A stretch of DNA of 64,000 nt, taken from Woeseiaceae bacterium. Lineage in GTDB: Bacteria > Pseudomonadota > Gammaproteobacteria > Steroidobacterales > Woeseiaceae. The notes beneath the pieces are model-generated. The model did not search any database. It was not told where the DNA came from and saw only the letters and a program-made list of their open reading frames with translations. The stretch is from assembly GCA_030065915.1 (NCBI GenBank), contig JASJCQ010000019.1, forward strand, positions 55,497 through 119,496, in the 5' to 3' direction. The stretch's first letter is position 1. The number at the start of each line of letters is the position of its first letter. The position numbers and the translations under genes are program-made. Shown one piece after another: positions 8,448-16,314 of this stretch.

Positions 8448-9749
8448 ATGATCGCCAACAGATTTGCCGTCGGTGTGGCCATGCTGGCCCTAAGTGCTGC
8501 AACGAGTAGTGCATCGGCCAGCGATTCGGGCCTCGCGACCGAGTGGAACAGGACCGTGCTCGAACTCGCCGAGGCCGAAGACGGTTTTTTAACGTTAAAG
8601 GGCCTGCGGACGGTCACAATGATGCACCTCGCCATGCACGATGCGCTGGCCGCGATCGACGGGAACTACGAGGCCTATGCCCATGTCAGCGTCACCCCCG
8701 AGGCGTCCCCGCTCGTGGCGGCTAATCAAGCCGCGTTCGTCGTAGCAGCAGACCAGTACCCGGATCAGACAGCAACGCTCGAGGCGATGCGGGACCGATG
8801 GCTGCGTGACACTGGATCGGGCAAGTCCCAGCGGGCAGGGAAGGCACTGGGAGAGCTCGCGGCGCGCGCCATTCTCGACGATCGTGACGGTGACGGGTGG
8901 GATGCCGACGCGGAGTATCGTTGGCATCCAATGGCGCCCGGTGTCTATGCGGAGTTTGAGGAGCACAGCGGCACGCCACAGGGGTTCGTCTTTGGCGCCG
9001 GCTGGGCGAAAGCCAGGGGCTTCGCGCTCGGGAAGCCTGATCAGTTCCGGGCACCGCCTCCACCCGAGATTTCGAGCGATGCCTACACCCGGGCGTTCAA
9101 TGAGGTGAAGGAGCTCGGCCGGTTCCAGAGCATGAGCCGTACCCCGGACCAGACGCACATTGCGTTGTGGTGGAAGGACTTTGCGGAGAACTCGCACAAT
9201 CGACTTGCGCGTGACTTGATCGAGAAGGAGGGGCTGCCGCTACAGGAAGCCGTTCGACTGCTGGCGCTTGTGAATATGGCCGTTTTCGACGGCTACGTCA
9301 GCAGTTTCGACAACAAGTTTTTCTACAATCACTGGCGTCCGTACACGGCGATCCGGTGGGCGGCCAATGACGGCAATGAGGCTACGATGCCCGAGGAGAG
9401 CTGGACCAATACGCACCGGCATACCTACGCGTTCCCGTCCTACCCGTCGGCGCATGGCACTGCTTGTGCCGCGGCGATGGCGGCGTTTGTCGACGTATTC
9501 GGTGAAGACTATGCCTTCACGATGCGTATCCCGATGGTTGATGTGGCAGGGCCGTTCTCGGGCAAGATAGAAATGCACCCGCCGACACGAGCGTTCGGCG
9601 ATTTCTCCGAAGCCGCTATGCAGTGTGGGCTATCGAGAATCTATCTCGGGATCCACTTTCGATATGACTCGATTGAAGGCGTACGTCTCGGTGGCAAAGT
9701 CGGAAACAATGTCGTCAGCAACCACCTGCAGCCCAGAAGCGATCGTTAG
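8448..9749 (+). CDS. Secreted vanadium-dependent haloperoxidase family (PAP2-type) protein
   Basis: About 433 residues with a signal peptide (VGVAMLALSAATSSASA). The C-terminal half has the three vanadate/phosphate-pocket motifs of the vanadium haloperoxidase/PAP2 superfamily: K-x6-RP in NKFFYNHWRP (about residues 290-298), PSYPSAHG (about 330-337), and SRIYLGIHFRYD with catalytic-type His near 403. The length and helical N-terminal half fit the two-bundle haloperoxidase architecture rather than a small PAP2 phosphatase. The ATG at 8448 has AGGGG at 8436-8440, seven bases away; an ATG at 8442 is too close. Whether it oxidises chloride, bromide or iodide, or is an acid phosphatase, cannot be told from sequence. 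Confidence 0.88.
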   Translation: MIANRFAVGVAMLALSAATSSASASDSGLATEWNRTVLELAEAEDGFLTLKGLRTVTMMHLAMHDALAAIDGNYEAYAHVSVTPEASPLVAANQAAFVVAADQYPDQTATLEAMRDRWLRDTGSGKSQRAGKALGELAARAILDDRDGDGWDADAEYRWHPMAPGVYAEFEEHSGTPQGFVFGAGWAKARGFALGKPDQFRAPPPPEISSDAYTRAFNEVKELGRFQSMSRTPDQTHIALWWKDFAENSHNRLARDLIEKEGLPLQEAVRLLALVNMAVFDGYVSSFDNKFFYNHWRPYTAIRWAANDGNEATMPEESWTNTHRHTYAFPSYPSAHGTACAAAMAAFVDVFGEDYAFTMRIPMVDVAGPFSGKIEMHPPTRAFGDFSEAAMQCGLSRIYLGIHFRYDSIEGVRLGGKVGNNVVSNHLQPRSDR

Positions 9750-9794
9750 ATTGGCCTGCGCCGGAAACAATCACCGAACGTTTGCTGGCGGACT

Positions 9795-10340
9795 TTAGTT
9801 GCGAGGTTTTCCGGATCGCGGTGCCGTTCGCCTGTACAGCAGCGGCTCCTCTCGGACGCCGCTCTCGCTTCTCATCACGATGTAGCCTTCTATCGTGTCG
9901 TCGTCGATGCGATAGAAACTGAGCCCCGAAAAGTGAATGGCATCGGGATCGATGCGGACGAGGGGAAACGAAACGTAGTCCTCTTTTTCTTCCCAGGCAA
10001 CGAAATCCGACGTGAAGTGTTTGACTCGCAACGCAAGGGAACCTTCTTCTTCGATCAAGAGCAGCAGCTCATAGAAGTCGACTCCTTCATCGCCGTAGAG
10101 CTTGAACATACCGACCATGGATCCGGCGGATGCGGGATTCCAGACCTCTTCGAAACGCTGTCCGAACGCGGTGCCGACCCAGGATCCGACCAGCCATTCG
10201 ACGTCGTCGAGCGTTGCAGCTGGCCGCTGCTCCGCGTCTTTGAGCCGGAATGTCTTCTTGTCCGCCGTCGAATCCGACACGACGGTTCCCGTCGTAAGGC
10301 AAAGGAGCAGGACGGCCAGACTTGTCTTCAGATTAAGCAC
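9795..10340 (-). CDS. DUF6265 domain, exported protein
   Basis: A 181-residue protein with an N-terminal signal sequence (LAVLLLCLTTGTVVS). The mature part shows the DUF6265 pattern: WLVGSWVG near the start, then EEVWNPASAGSMVGMFK, and a series of short strands consistent with a lipocalin-like beta-barrel. No enzymatic role is established for the family. Its start overlaps the end of the VOC gene by eight bases, so the two form an operon read from the promoter at about 10714-10769. Confidence 0.8.
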   Translation of the reverse strand: MLNLKTSLAVLLLCLTTGTVVSDSTADKKTFRLKDAEQRPAATLDDVEWLVGSWVGTAFGQRFEEVWNPASAGSMVGMFKLYGDEGVDFYELLLLIEEEGSLALRVKHFTSDFVAWEEKEDYVSFPLVRIDPDAIHFSGLSFYRIDDDTIEGYIVMRSESGVREEPLLYRRTAPRSGKPRN

Positions 10341-10713
10341 CGTCCGACAGGTCCTGGAAGAGCATGAGCGTGTTGCCGTCCGGGTCGTAGAACGTCTGCA
10401 GGCTCACCATGTCCGGGATCGTCTGGACCTCGCCATCGAGTTTCACTTGCTTGTTTTCGAGCGTCGCTCGCGCGGCCTCGATATCCCGCACACCGAAAGT
10501 CGGCGTCGTTTCTCCCGGTTTCGTTTCCTCGGTGACGCTCAGTCCCAGGTTGACCCCGTCGACGCCGGTGGACATTTCGCACCAGCCCATCTCATCCATT
10601 TTGTACAGGAGTTCGAAGCCCAGCGTGTCCTGGTACCAGGCAATGGACTTGTCCATATCGGACACCGGAATGGACAGCGTGAGTCGGCCGTCGTAATCGA
10701 TAGGTGTTGTCAT
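10333..10713 (-). CDS. VOC (glyoxalase/bleomycin-resistance fold) protein
   Basis: A 126-residue single-domain VOC protein: LTLSIPVSDMDKSIAWYQDT at the start, LGFELLYK, GVNLGLSV, a PTFGVRDIEAA second module and the terminal YDPDGNTLMLFQ. The YDPDGN-x-L signature is typical of glyoxalase-like dioxygenase/lyase superfamily members. The specific substrate cannot be assigned. First gene of a two-gene minus-strand operon, divergent from an HxlR-like regulator 56 bases away whose operator lies in between. Confidence 0.88.
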   Translation of the reverse strand: MTTPIDYDGRLTLSIPVSDMDKSIAWYQDTLGFELLYKMDEMGWCEMSTGVDGVNLGLSVTEETKPGETTPTFGVRDIEAARATLENKQVKLDGEVQTIPDMVSLQTFYDPDGNTLMLFQDLSDGA

Positions 10714-10745
10714 TTTTATTCTCCCCGTGACTATGGTTCCAAAAG

Positions 10746-10758
10746 TATACTTAGTATA
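10746..10758. promoter_or_regulatory. Palindromic operator in divergent promoter region
   Basis: TATACT-T-AGTATA is a perfect 6+6 inverted repeat centred on one base, alone in the 56-base gap between the VOC gene and the HxlR-like regulator gene. Position and symmetry fit a dimeric winged-helix regulator controlling both directions, including its own gene. Confidence 0.6.
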
Positions 10759-10769
10759 TTATTTGTGTC

Positions 10770-11333
10770 ATGACTCCAGCGCAAGACCAAATCGCATTGC
10801 GGCCGCTGATCGACCTGGCACACCATCGATGGAATATCCCGGTGATCGCCGAGCTGCACCGGCAATCCGGTGCGAAGTTCATTACGCTGGCCAATACCGT
10901 TGGCGTGAGCCGGAATTCGCTGAGCACATCACTGAACGACCTCATCGAACTGGGCCTCGTCATGAAGAACCCCGGCTACGGCCACCCGATGCGCCCCGAG
11001 TACCTCCTCACCCAGCACGGCGAAGCCATTGGCGAGCGTTGCCTGCAACTCGCCACGCTGCTCAATCGTCGCCATGAGGTCGATGTCGGCTTCCGAAAAT
11101 GGACGCTTCCATTGGTCGTGGCGATAGGCGAGGGCGTGCAGCGTTTCAGCGAGGTTCGTGCGTCGCTCGGTGATCTGGCAACGCCGCGTGCCGTCACGCT
11201 GGGCCTTAAGTCGATGCTCTCGGCTGACTGGGCCACCCGCTCGGTGATCGACGACTATCCGCCGAGAGCCGGGTACTCGCTGACGCCGAAGGGGCACAGC
11301 GTCTATGTGTTGGCGGATGGGATCTGCAGCTAG
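10770..11333 (+). CDS. HxlR-like regulator with two winged-helix modules
   Basis: A 187-residue protein. The first half is HxlR-like (HHRWNIPVIAELHRQSGAKF, then SRNSLSTSLNDLIELGLV and a basic wing ending in EYLLTQHGEAIG). The second half repeats the same layout (RKWTLPLVVAIGEGVQRFSE, SVIDDYPPRAGYSLTPKGHSVY), so it appears to be a tandem duplication of the HxlR domain in one chain. Normal HxlR proteins are single-domain dimers; a fused pair could bind a palindrome as a monomer. No clear ribosome binding site precedes the ATG, so it may have a very short leader. Divergent from the VOC/DUF6265 operon. Confidence 0.8.
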   Translation: MTPAQDQIALRPLIDLAHHRWNIPVIAELHRQSGAKFITLANTVGVSRNSLSTSLNDLIELGLVMKNPGYGHPMRPEYLLTQHGEAIGERCLQLATLLNRRHEVDVGFRKWTLPLVVAIGEGVQRFSEVRASLGDLATPRAVTLGLKSMLSADWATRSVIDDYPPRAGYSLTPKGHSVYVLADGICS

Positions 11334-11708
11334 CCGGCGATTGACGCATGAAGGCGTGTCTGCACGTCGAGCTGGCCTACCGTCGTCGTGAACGGCCTCG
11401 CTGGTTATCCAGGCACCCGGAAATGTCGCGAATCGACGGCTATACGGGTCAGGTTCCAACATCCGATTTCACGGTCTCCGACCCGGTCAGCGACTCGCGG
11501 CGACGCTAGACCAGATTGCGTTTCGAGTTATCGCTCGGGACTGTTCTGACGCTGAGGTGAAAAAGGTACGCCAAACCATTGATTACCAATGTGCTTTTTT
11601 GTGCGGCAGATACCAGAAATGCTTGCCATCTATTGGGATGATGCCGTTTGCGACGGGCCGACCCCGCCGTTTATCGCGCAGTCAGAGGCATTCGAGGGCA
11701 TTGAGGCG

Positions 11709-12908
11709 ATGGCAAACAGCGATTCGTACAGAGTAGTAACCACCGGACAGATCCTTGAGGGATTCGACCCTGTCGACGTTCGGAATCATCTTGTTTCGGT
11801 TCTTAGGCTGAAGCCCGAGCTTGCCGCCCGTTTCTTCGAGCAACCGCGCGTCATAAAGAAAGACGTGACGCGAGCGGCCGCGGACAAGCTTTGCGCACAA
11901 CTCGCCAAGCTGGGTGTGGCCGCGGGTGTGCAAGACCCTGCGCCGCCTGCAGCGACAGCTCCCGTCGAGCCGGCGCCCGGGCTACAGGAGGCATCGGGCG
12001 GCGCACCACCGAGCCTCGAGATCGTCGACTATGAGAGTAGTTCGACGCCAAAAAAGGACACCATGGAGTGTCCGAACTGCCAACACGTGCAAGCCAGGTC
12101 GGAACAGTGCGAGGCATGCGGGGTCTGGTTCCACAAGTTCGAACCGTCGGCTGTTGCATTGGAGCCGGTGACGGCGTCCAACGCCGTGCCCGGTGTCATT
12201 CCTGTCGAGCAGGCTGCGGACAGCGACGTCGTGACCGAGACGCACAGTGGCGCCTCGGAGGAGGGCTCATTCAGCCCAGCCGCTATCGCCGCTGCGGCGG
12301 CCGTTGCGCTGTTTGGCGCCTGGGTGTGGAAATTCGTTGCGGTCACTTTTGAATATGAGTTTGGCCTGATCGCCTGGGCAATCGGCGGCGCCGTTGGATT
12401 CACAGCGGCGGCTTCGGGATCGCGGGGCATGCAGGCCGGAATTGTATGCGGTGTGCTCGCACTCGGCTCCATCGTCGTCGGGAAATACTGGGCGTACAGT
12501 GCTTTCGTGGATCAGTTCCAGGATGCGGTCTCTGGCGTCATGACCTCCGACGATGAAATGAACGACTACTATGAACAGGAAGTCTCGGATGCGCGAGCGT
12601 TCGTTGACGGATCCGGCAGTGACGACTTCGTTCGTAGTTTCATGGTGGAACGAGGCTACACCGACGCCACTGATCCGGCGCGCGTCAGCGCTGACGACAT
12701 CGAGTACTTTCGCGACTATGTCGAACCTGCGCTGCGGGAGATGGCGGAGCAACCACAGGACTTCGAGCAATGGCAGGCAAATAGTATTGAGGCCATCGGC
12801 GAGATCTCGCCATGGGCAATGATGCGCGAAAGTTTCGGCCTGTTCGACATCCTGTTTGCCTTCCTCGGCATCGGGACAGCGTTCCGCCTGGGCAGCCAAC
12901 AGGGCTAA
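11709..12908 (+). CDS. Zinc-ribbon membrane protein of unknown function
   Basis: About 399 residues. The N-terminal ~65 residues (YRVVTTGQILEGFDPVDVRN onward, with the RVIKK element) form a small domain often found in front of bacterial zinc-ribbon/membrane proteins. A Pro/Ala-rich linker leads to a zinc ribbon, CPNC-x9-CEAC (QHVQARSEQ between the pairs). Three or four transmembrane segments follow (AAIAAAAAVALFGAWVW, FGLIAWAIGGAVGF, GIVCGVLALGSIVVGKYW), then an acidic soluble part and a final hydrophobic FDILFAFLGIGTAF. The ATG at 11709 is chosen because the domain starts there and GAGGG lies 10 bases upstream; an upstream ATG at 11589 would add unlikely sequence. Confidence 0.75.
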   Translation: MANSDSYRVVTTGQILEGFDPVDVRNHLVSVLRLKPELAARFFEQPRVIKKDVTRAAADKLCAQLAKLGVAAGVQDPAPPAATAPVEPAPGLQEASGGAPPSLEIVDYESSSTPKKDTMECPNCQHVQARSEQCEACGVWFHKFEPSAVALEPVTASNAVPGVIPVEQAADSDVVTETHSGASEEGSFSPAAIAAAAAVALFGAWVWKFVAVTFEYEFGLIAWAIGGAVGFTAAASGSRGMQAGIVCGVLALGSIVVGKYWAYSAFVDQFQDAVSGVMTSDDEMNDYYEQEVSDARAFVDGSGSDDFVRSFMVERGYTDATDPARVSADDIEYFRDYVEPALREMAEQPQDFEQWQANSIEAIGEISPWAMMRESFGLFDILFAFLGIGTAFRLGSQQG

Positions 12909-13225
12909 ACCATCATCGGGGTACTGCCCTGAAGGTCGACATGCACAAGTCGGGTTGCCGCCCATAATCGAATCCGATAGGCAGTATTCAGGGTGGTCGC
13001 CTCGACTACCTGGTTGTTCCCAAGGCCTCCTTGCATCCAGGCTCAACAGGGTGGCGGCAAAAGCGCCACCCGAGCATTCACACTTCCCAAGCGCCAACGT
13101 GGTCGAAGAACGATAAGCCAACGTCCTACGGGCCCCTTGAGCTATGCCCTTCGCAGCCGTCATTCGACCTTGTCTCCATCCCGTAGCTGCTATGCTTATT
13201 GGAGAGCAGTATCCCGGGTGACCGT
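12909..13225. other. Intergenic region with an 8-bp hairpin (13049-13071)
   Basis: No gene is supported here. GGGTGGCG at 13049-13056 and CGCCACCC at 13064-13071 pair exactly around GCAAAAG. It is 140 bases past the previous stop and lacks a following T-run, so it may be a structural or weak terminator element. The promoter of the winged-helix/TPR regulator should lie in the last 150 bases. Confidence 0.4.
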
Positions 13226-15589
13226 GTGGATAACGAACTTCTGGACGGGTTTTATCTGAACGCCTATCGCGTTGAACCGTTGACGGGTGCGGTGGACGTG
13301 GATGGCGTGTCCGCACACCTGCCATCGAAGGCGATGGAAGTGCTGCTTGCGTTGGCCAAGAATCCGCGTCGCCTCGTGACACGACACGATCTCCTCGCAA
13401 AGGTCTGGGGCGACGGCCACGGTAGTAACGAAACTCTAAACCATGCCGTCAGCGAGATTCGCCAGGTCCTGGGCGATCATGCTGACGATCCGGCTTACAT
13501 CCAGACCGTACCGAAGCGAGGTTACCGCTTGCTGATCGAGCCACGACTGGAGATTGACCAGTCGTCGCCATACGACGCGCATGGCTCTTCGAGCAATTTC
13601 TGGGATGCCTTGATACGACACGGCGTTGTACAGGCCAGTGTCGCCTACCTGGTTGCCGGCTGGTTGCTGATTCAGGTGGCTGACACAACCTTCGAAAACA
13701 TCGGCCTGCCTGCATGGGCAATGCAGTTTGTGACCTTTGCCGTTATTGGCGGCTTTCCGGTCGTTGTGTTGCTTGCCTGGTTTCTCGAGTTCGCGGAAGG
13801 CCGCATGGTTCGGGACGAAGGCACACAGCCGGGCGGGCTATTGCAGGGTCTGCAACGAAACTACCTGGCGATCATCGCTGCATACGGAATAGCTGCCGTG
13901 GGCGCCGGCGTCTACCAGGCAACCGTCGGCTTCACTCCGCCTGATACCGGGACGGACCAGGCAGAGGAGGAGCTCGTACCGATTGCCGACAACTCGCTCG
14001 CTGTGCTGCGGCTGGTCAGCATCGACGGCGACGAACGCGCACAAGTGTTCAGCAATGGGCTCAGCGAGGACATACTCGATGGCCTTGCGAGACTGCCCGG
14101 TCTGTTCGTGGCATCGCGCGGCGACGCCTGGTCGCTGCCGCCAAACGCACCCTCCGACCTGGTGAGACGACGCCTCCGCGTCGCCTACTTTCTGGAGGGC
14201 AGCGTACGCTTCACCAACGCCAACCGTCTTCGTGTCGTCGTGCAGCTCATCGACTCTCGTACTGGCTTCCACATCTTCTCGCGCGGGTTCGAACACGAAC
14301 TGGATGAGTTTGGTGAGCTGCAGAACGAGATCACCAGCGTTGTAGTTGCCAATCTCCGAGTCGCTCTCGATGAGCAGATCGATGGTGTTGAATTGCCGCC
14401 GGCGCGCACTGCGAACATGGATGCCTACTACCTGTATCGGCAGGGCCTGGAAGCCATGTATGAGGCCTACACTCCCGGAAATCTCGAACGCGCGGTCGGG
14501 TTCTTCGACGAGGCGCTTCGAATCGACCCGGGCTATCCGGCGGCACACGCGGGCCGTTGTCGCGCCTACACCGGCCTGCACGACCTTCAACGTGGCGACG
14601 TCAACATCGCGCTTGCTGAAGCTTCTTGTGCCGCGGCACTCGACCAGGGACCCAGGCTGGCCGTTGTGCAGAATGCCGTCGGCCAGTTCTACAAGGCTAC
14701 CGGCGAACTGACTCGAGCGCGGCAGATGTTCGAGCAGGTGCTTGCCGAGAATCCACAGGATGTTATCGCCACCTTGGGCCTCGCCGAGCTCGATCTGCGC
14801 GATCAACGTCTCGATGAGGCAGAGGCACACTTCAAGCGCGTTGCGGAGTTTCAGCCAGGCAATCCCGAGACCGAGCGGGCGCTCGGCGATATGTACTTCC
14901 GCACCGGTCGCTTCAGCGAGGCTATCGCCGAGTACCGCCGCGCAATTTTCATTGACCCGAACAACTACAACGCGTTGCGCAACCTCGGTAGCGCCACGCT
15001 CATGACCGGCGAATTCGAGGTGGCGCGCGAGGCCATTGAGAAGGTCGTCGAAATCAAACCCGACGCCATTGCCTTGTCAAACCTCGCGATCGTCTACTAC
15101 TACCTTGGCGACTACGAGGCCTCGCTGAAGATTCACGAGGCAAGCATCGAAATGACACCCGATGTCCACACGCCATGGTTGAATCTTGCCGACTCTTTGT
15201 ACTTTGCAGGTCGCGAAGACGAAGCTGTCGATGCCTACCTGCGTGCCGCAGTTCTCGCCGAACTGCAGCTCGATGTAGACAGTCAGGATGCGGAGGCGCT
15301 TACTGCACTGGCATGGGCGAAAGCCAAGACAGGGAGCGTAGAGGACGGGCTCAACTACGCCCGGCGGGCGCTCGAACTGAACCCGGCGGACCCTTATTCA
15401 CATTACTTTCTGGCGCTCGTTTTATTGGAGAACGGCGACCGTGAATCGGCGGTCGATTCGCTGGAACAGGCCTTGTTGACCGGCTTCCCGGCGGCGATGC
15501 TTGCCGCCGAGCCACATCTTCAATCGTTGAAGTCGGATATCCGGTTTACCAGTCTCTTGACGTCAGGGGATAAAAGAGGAGAACAATAA
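13226..15589 (+). CDS. Winged-helix transmembrane regulator with TPR repeats
   Basis: About 787 residues. Residues 1-105 form an OmpR/PhoB-type winged helix like CadC/ToxR (LPSKAMEVLLALAKNPRRLV, then NHAVSEIRQVLGDHADDPAYI and QTVPKRGYRLL). Two or three transmembrane helices follow (VVQASVAYLVAGWLLIQVA, MQFVTFAVIGGFPVVVLLAW, AIIAAYGIAAVGAGVY). A domain like the TolB N-terminal/FlgO-type region begins at SLAVLRLVSIDGDERAQVF and contains the FLEGSVR motif. At least seven TPRs occupy the C-terminal half. The DNA-binding part is cytoplasmic and the TPRs probably periplasmic. Start: GTG at 13226 with GGGTGA upstream; a TTG at 13199 is possible. The stop overlaps the next gene by one base. Confidence 0.85.
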   Translation: MDNELLDGFYLNAYRVEPLTGAVDVDGVSAHLPSKAMEVLLALAKNPRRLVTRHDLLAKVWGDGHGSNETLNHAVSEIRQVLGDHADDPAYIQTVPKRGYRLLIEPRLEIDQSSPYDAHGSSSNFWDALIRHGVVQASVAYLVAGWLLIQVADTTFENIGLPAWAMQFVTFAVIGGFPVVVLLAWFLEFAEGRMVRDEGTQPGGLLQGLQRNYLAIIAAYGIAAVGAGVYQATVGFTPPDTGTDQAEEELVPIADNSLAVLRLVSIDGDERAQVFSNGLSEDILDGLARLPGLFVASRGDAWSLPPNAPSDLVRRRLRVAYFLEGSVRFTNANRLRVVVQLIDSRTGFHIFSRGFEHELDEFGELQNEITSVVVANLRVALDEQIDGVELPPARTANMDAYYLYRQGLEAMYEAYTPGNLERAVGFFDEALRIDPGYPAAHAGRCRAYTGLHDLQRGDVNIALAEASCAAALDQGPRLAVVQNAVGQFYKATGELTRARQMFEQVLAENPQDVIATLGLAELDLRDQRLDEAEAHFKRVAEFQPGNPETERALGDMYFRTGRFSEAIAEYRRAIFIDPNNYNALRNLGSATLMTGEFEVAREAIEKVVEIKPDAIALSNLAIVYYYLGDYEASLKIHEASIEMTPDVHTPWLNLADSLYFAGREDEAVDAYLRAAVLAELQLDVDSQDAEALTALAWAKAKTGSVEDGLNYARRALELNPADPYSHYFLALVLLENGDRESAVDSLEQALLTGFPAAMLAAEPHLQSLKSDIRFTSLLTSGDKRGEQ

Positions 15590-16167
15590 TGGAAATCACA
15601 CACTACAACAGGCTGCTGATAGCCGTGATCGCGTCCGCAGGTCTGGTCGCACCGGCGTGTGCCCAGAGCACCTGCCCGCCGGGACCCAAGCCGAAACTCA
15701 AGGTGGGCGAGTACCAGTTGGCACTGACGAACACGAGTGCATTCTGCGTAAAGAAAAACGGCAGTTTCAAGATCAGAATCGTCGACGGACAATCTCCTAT
15801 CACGATCGGTGACGGCACTATCAAGGTTCGCGGGAAGCCGACCAACGATCCGAATGCACCCACTATCGAGGGTGACAGCGAAGCTGGTGAAGACAAGATC
15901 AGGGTAAAGGTCTCTGACGCCGGCTTCGTCGGTCAGGAATACCGTTTTTACATCGAGGTTGTTGGTGTCGGAAAGCTCGACCCCCGGGTGCGAATTGTGA
16001 CGCCGTCAGTGCTGAGACGGCATGCCTATAATCTCGGGGTCTATGCCATTGAGGACGAGCTCGGTTTTGACGCCCTGGGTCTGGAAACAGACGATCCGGA
16101 CGAAAAACCCGGTATCGAAGCGCTGATACAGCAGGTTGAACGCGACAAAGAAGAGAAACCCGACTGA
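15589..16167 (+). CDS. Small secreted protein coupled to the TPR regulator
   Basis: A 192-residue exported protein (hydrophobic LLIAVIASAGLVAPACA signal). Cysteines just after the cleavage site and near position 63 (AFCVKK) could form a disulfide. The body is predicted beta-rich and the C-terminal third is acidic. I do not recognise the family. AGGAG lies about 8 bases upstream of the ATG, and the TAATG overlap with the regulator means the two are translated together. A sensory or effector partner of the periplasmic TPR domain is a reasonable inference. A strong terminator follows immediately. Confidence 0.7.
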   Translation: MEITHYNRLLIAVIASAGLVAPACAQSTCPPGPKPKLKVGEYQLALTNTSAFCVKKNGSFKIRIVDGQSPITIGDGTIKVRGKPTNDPNAPTIEGDSEAGEDKIRVKVSDAGFVGQEYRFYIEVVGVGKLDPRVRIVTPSVLRRHAYNLGVYAIEDELGFDALGLETDDPDEKPGIEALIQQVERDKEEKPD

Positions 16168-16171
16168 GGGC

Positions 16172-16217
16172 AGGCCGACAAGCGCCCCGGTTTGTGGGGC
16201 GCCTCTCGGCCTCTTTT
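16172..16217 (+). terminator. Rho-independent terminator (two-tier stem)
   Basis: The inner stem GCGCCCC (16182-16188) pairs with GGGGCGC (16196-16202). The outer stem AGGCCGA (16172-16178) pairs with TCGGCCT (16206-16212), and CTTTT follows. It begins five bases after the stop of the secreted-protein gene and ends that operon; it also faces the converging DUF6493 gene. Confidence 0.8.
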
Positions 16218-16314
16218 GAGACCAGTACCGGGTGCTCTAGTCGTCCTCGCAGCATTTTCGAAAGCATCCCGATCGGCGCTGCTGGCAGAGCGATGAGCAG
16301 GTCGACATCAAACT

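Noticed and set aside
12926..12995. Interleaved ACTGCC/GGCAGT and CCCTGAA/TTCAGGG pairs
   Set aside because: The arms are not collinear, so they cannot form one stem; probably coincidental.
12267..13400. 377-codon minus frame spanning an intergenic gap
   Set aside because: It crosses antisense to two convincing genes and has no conserved features.
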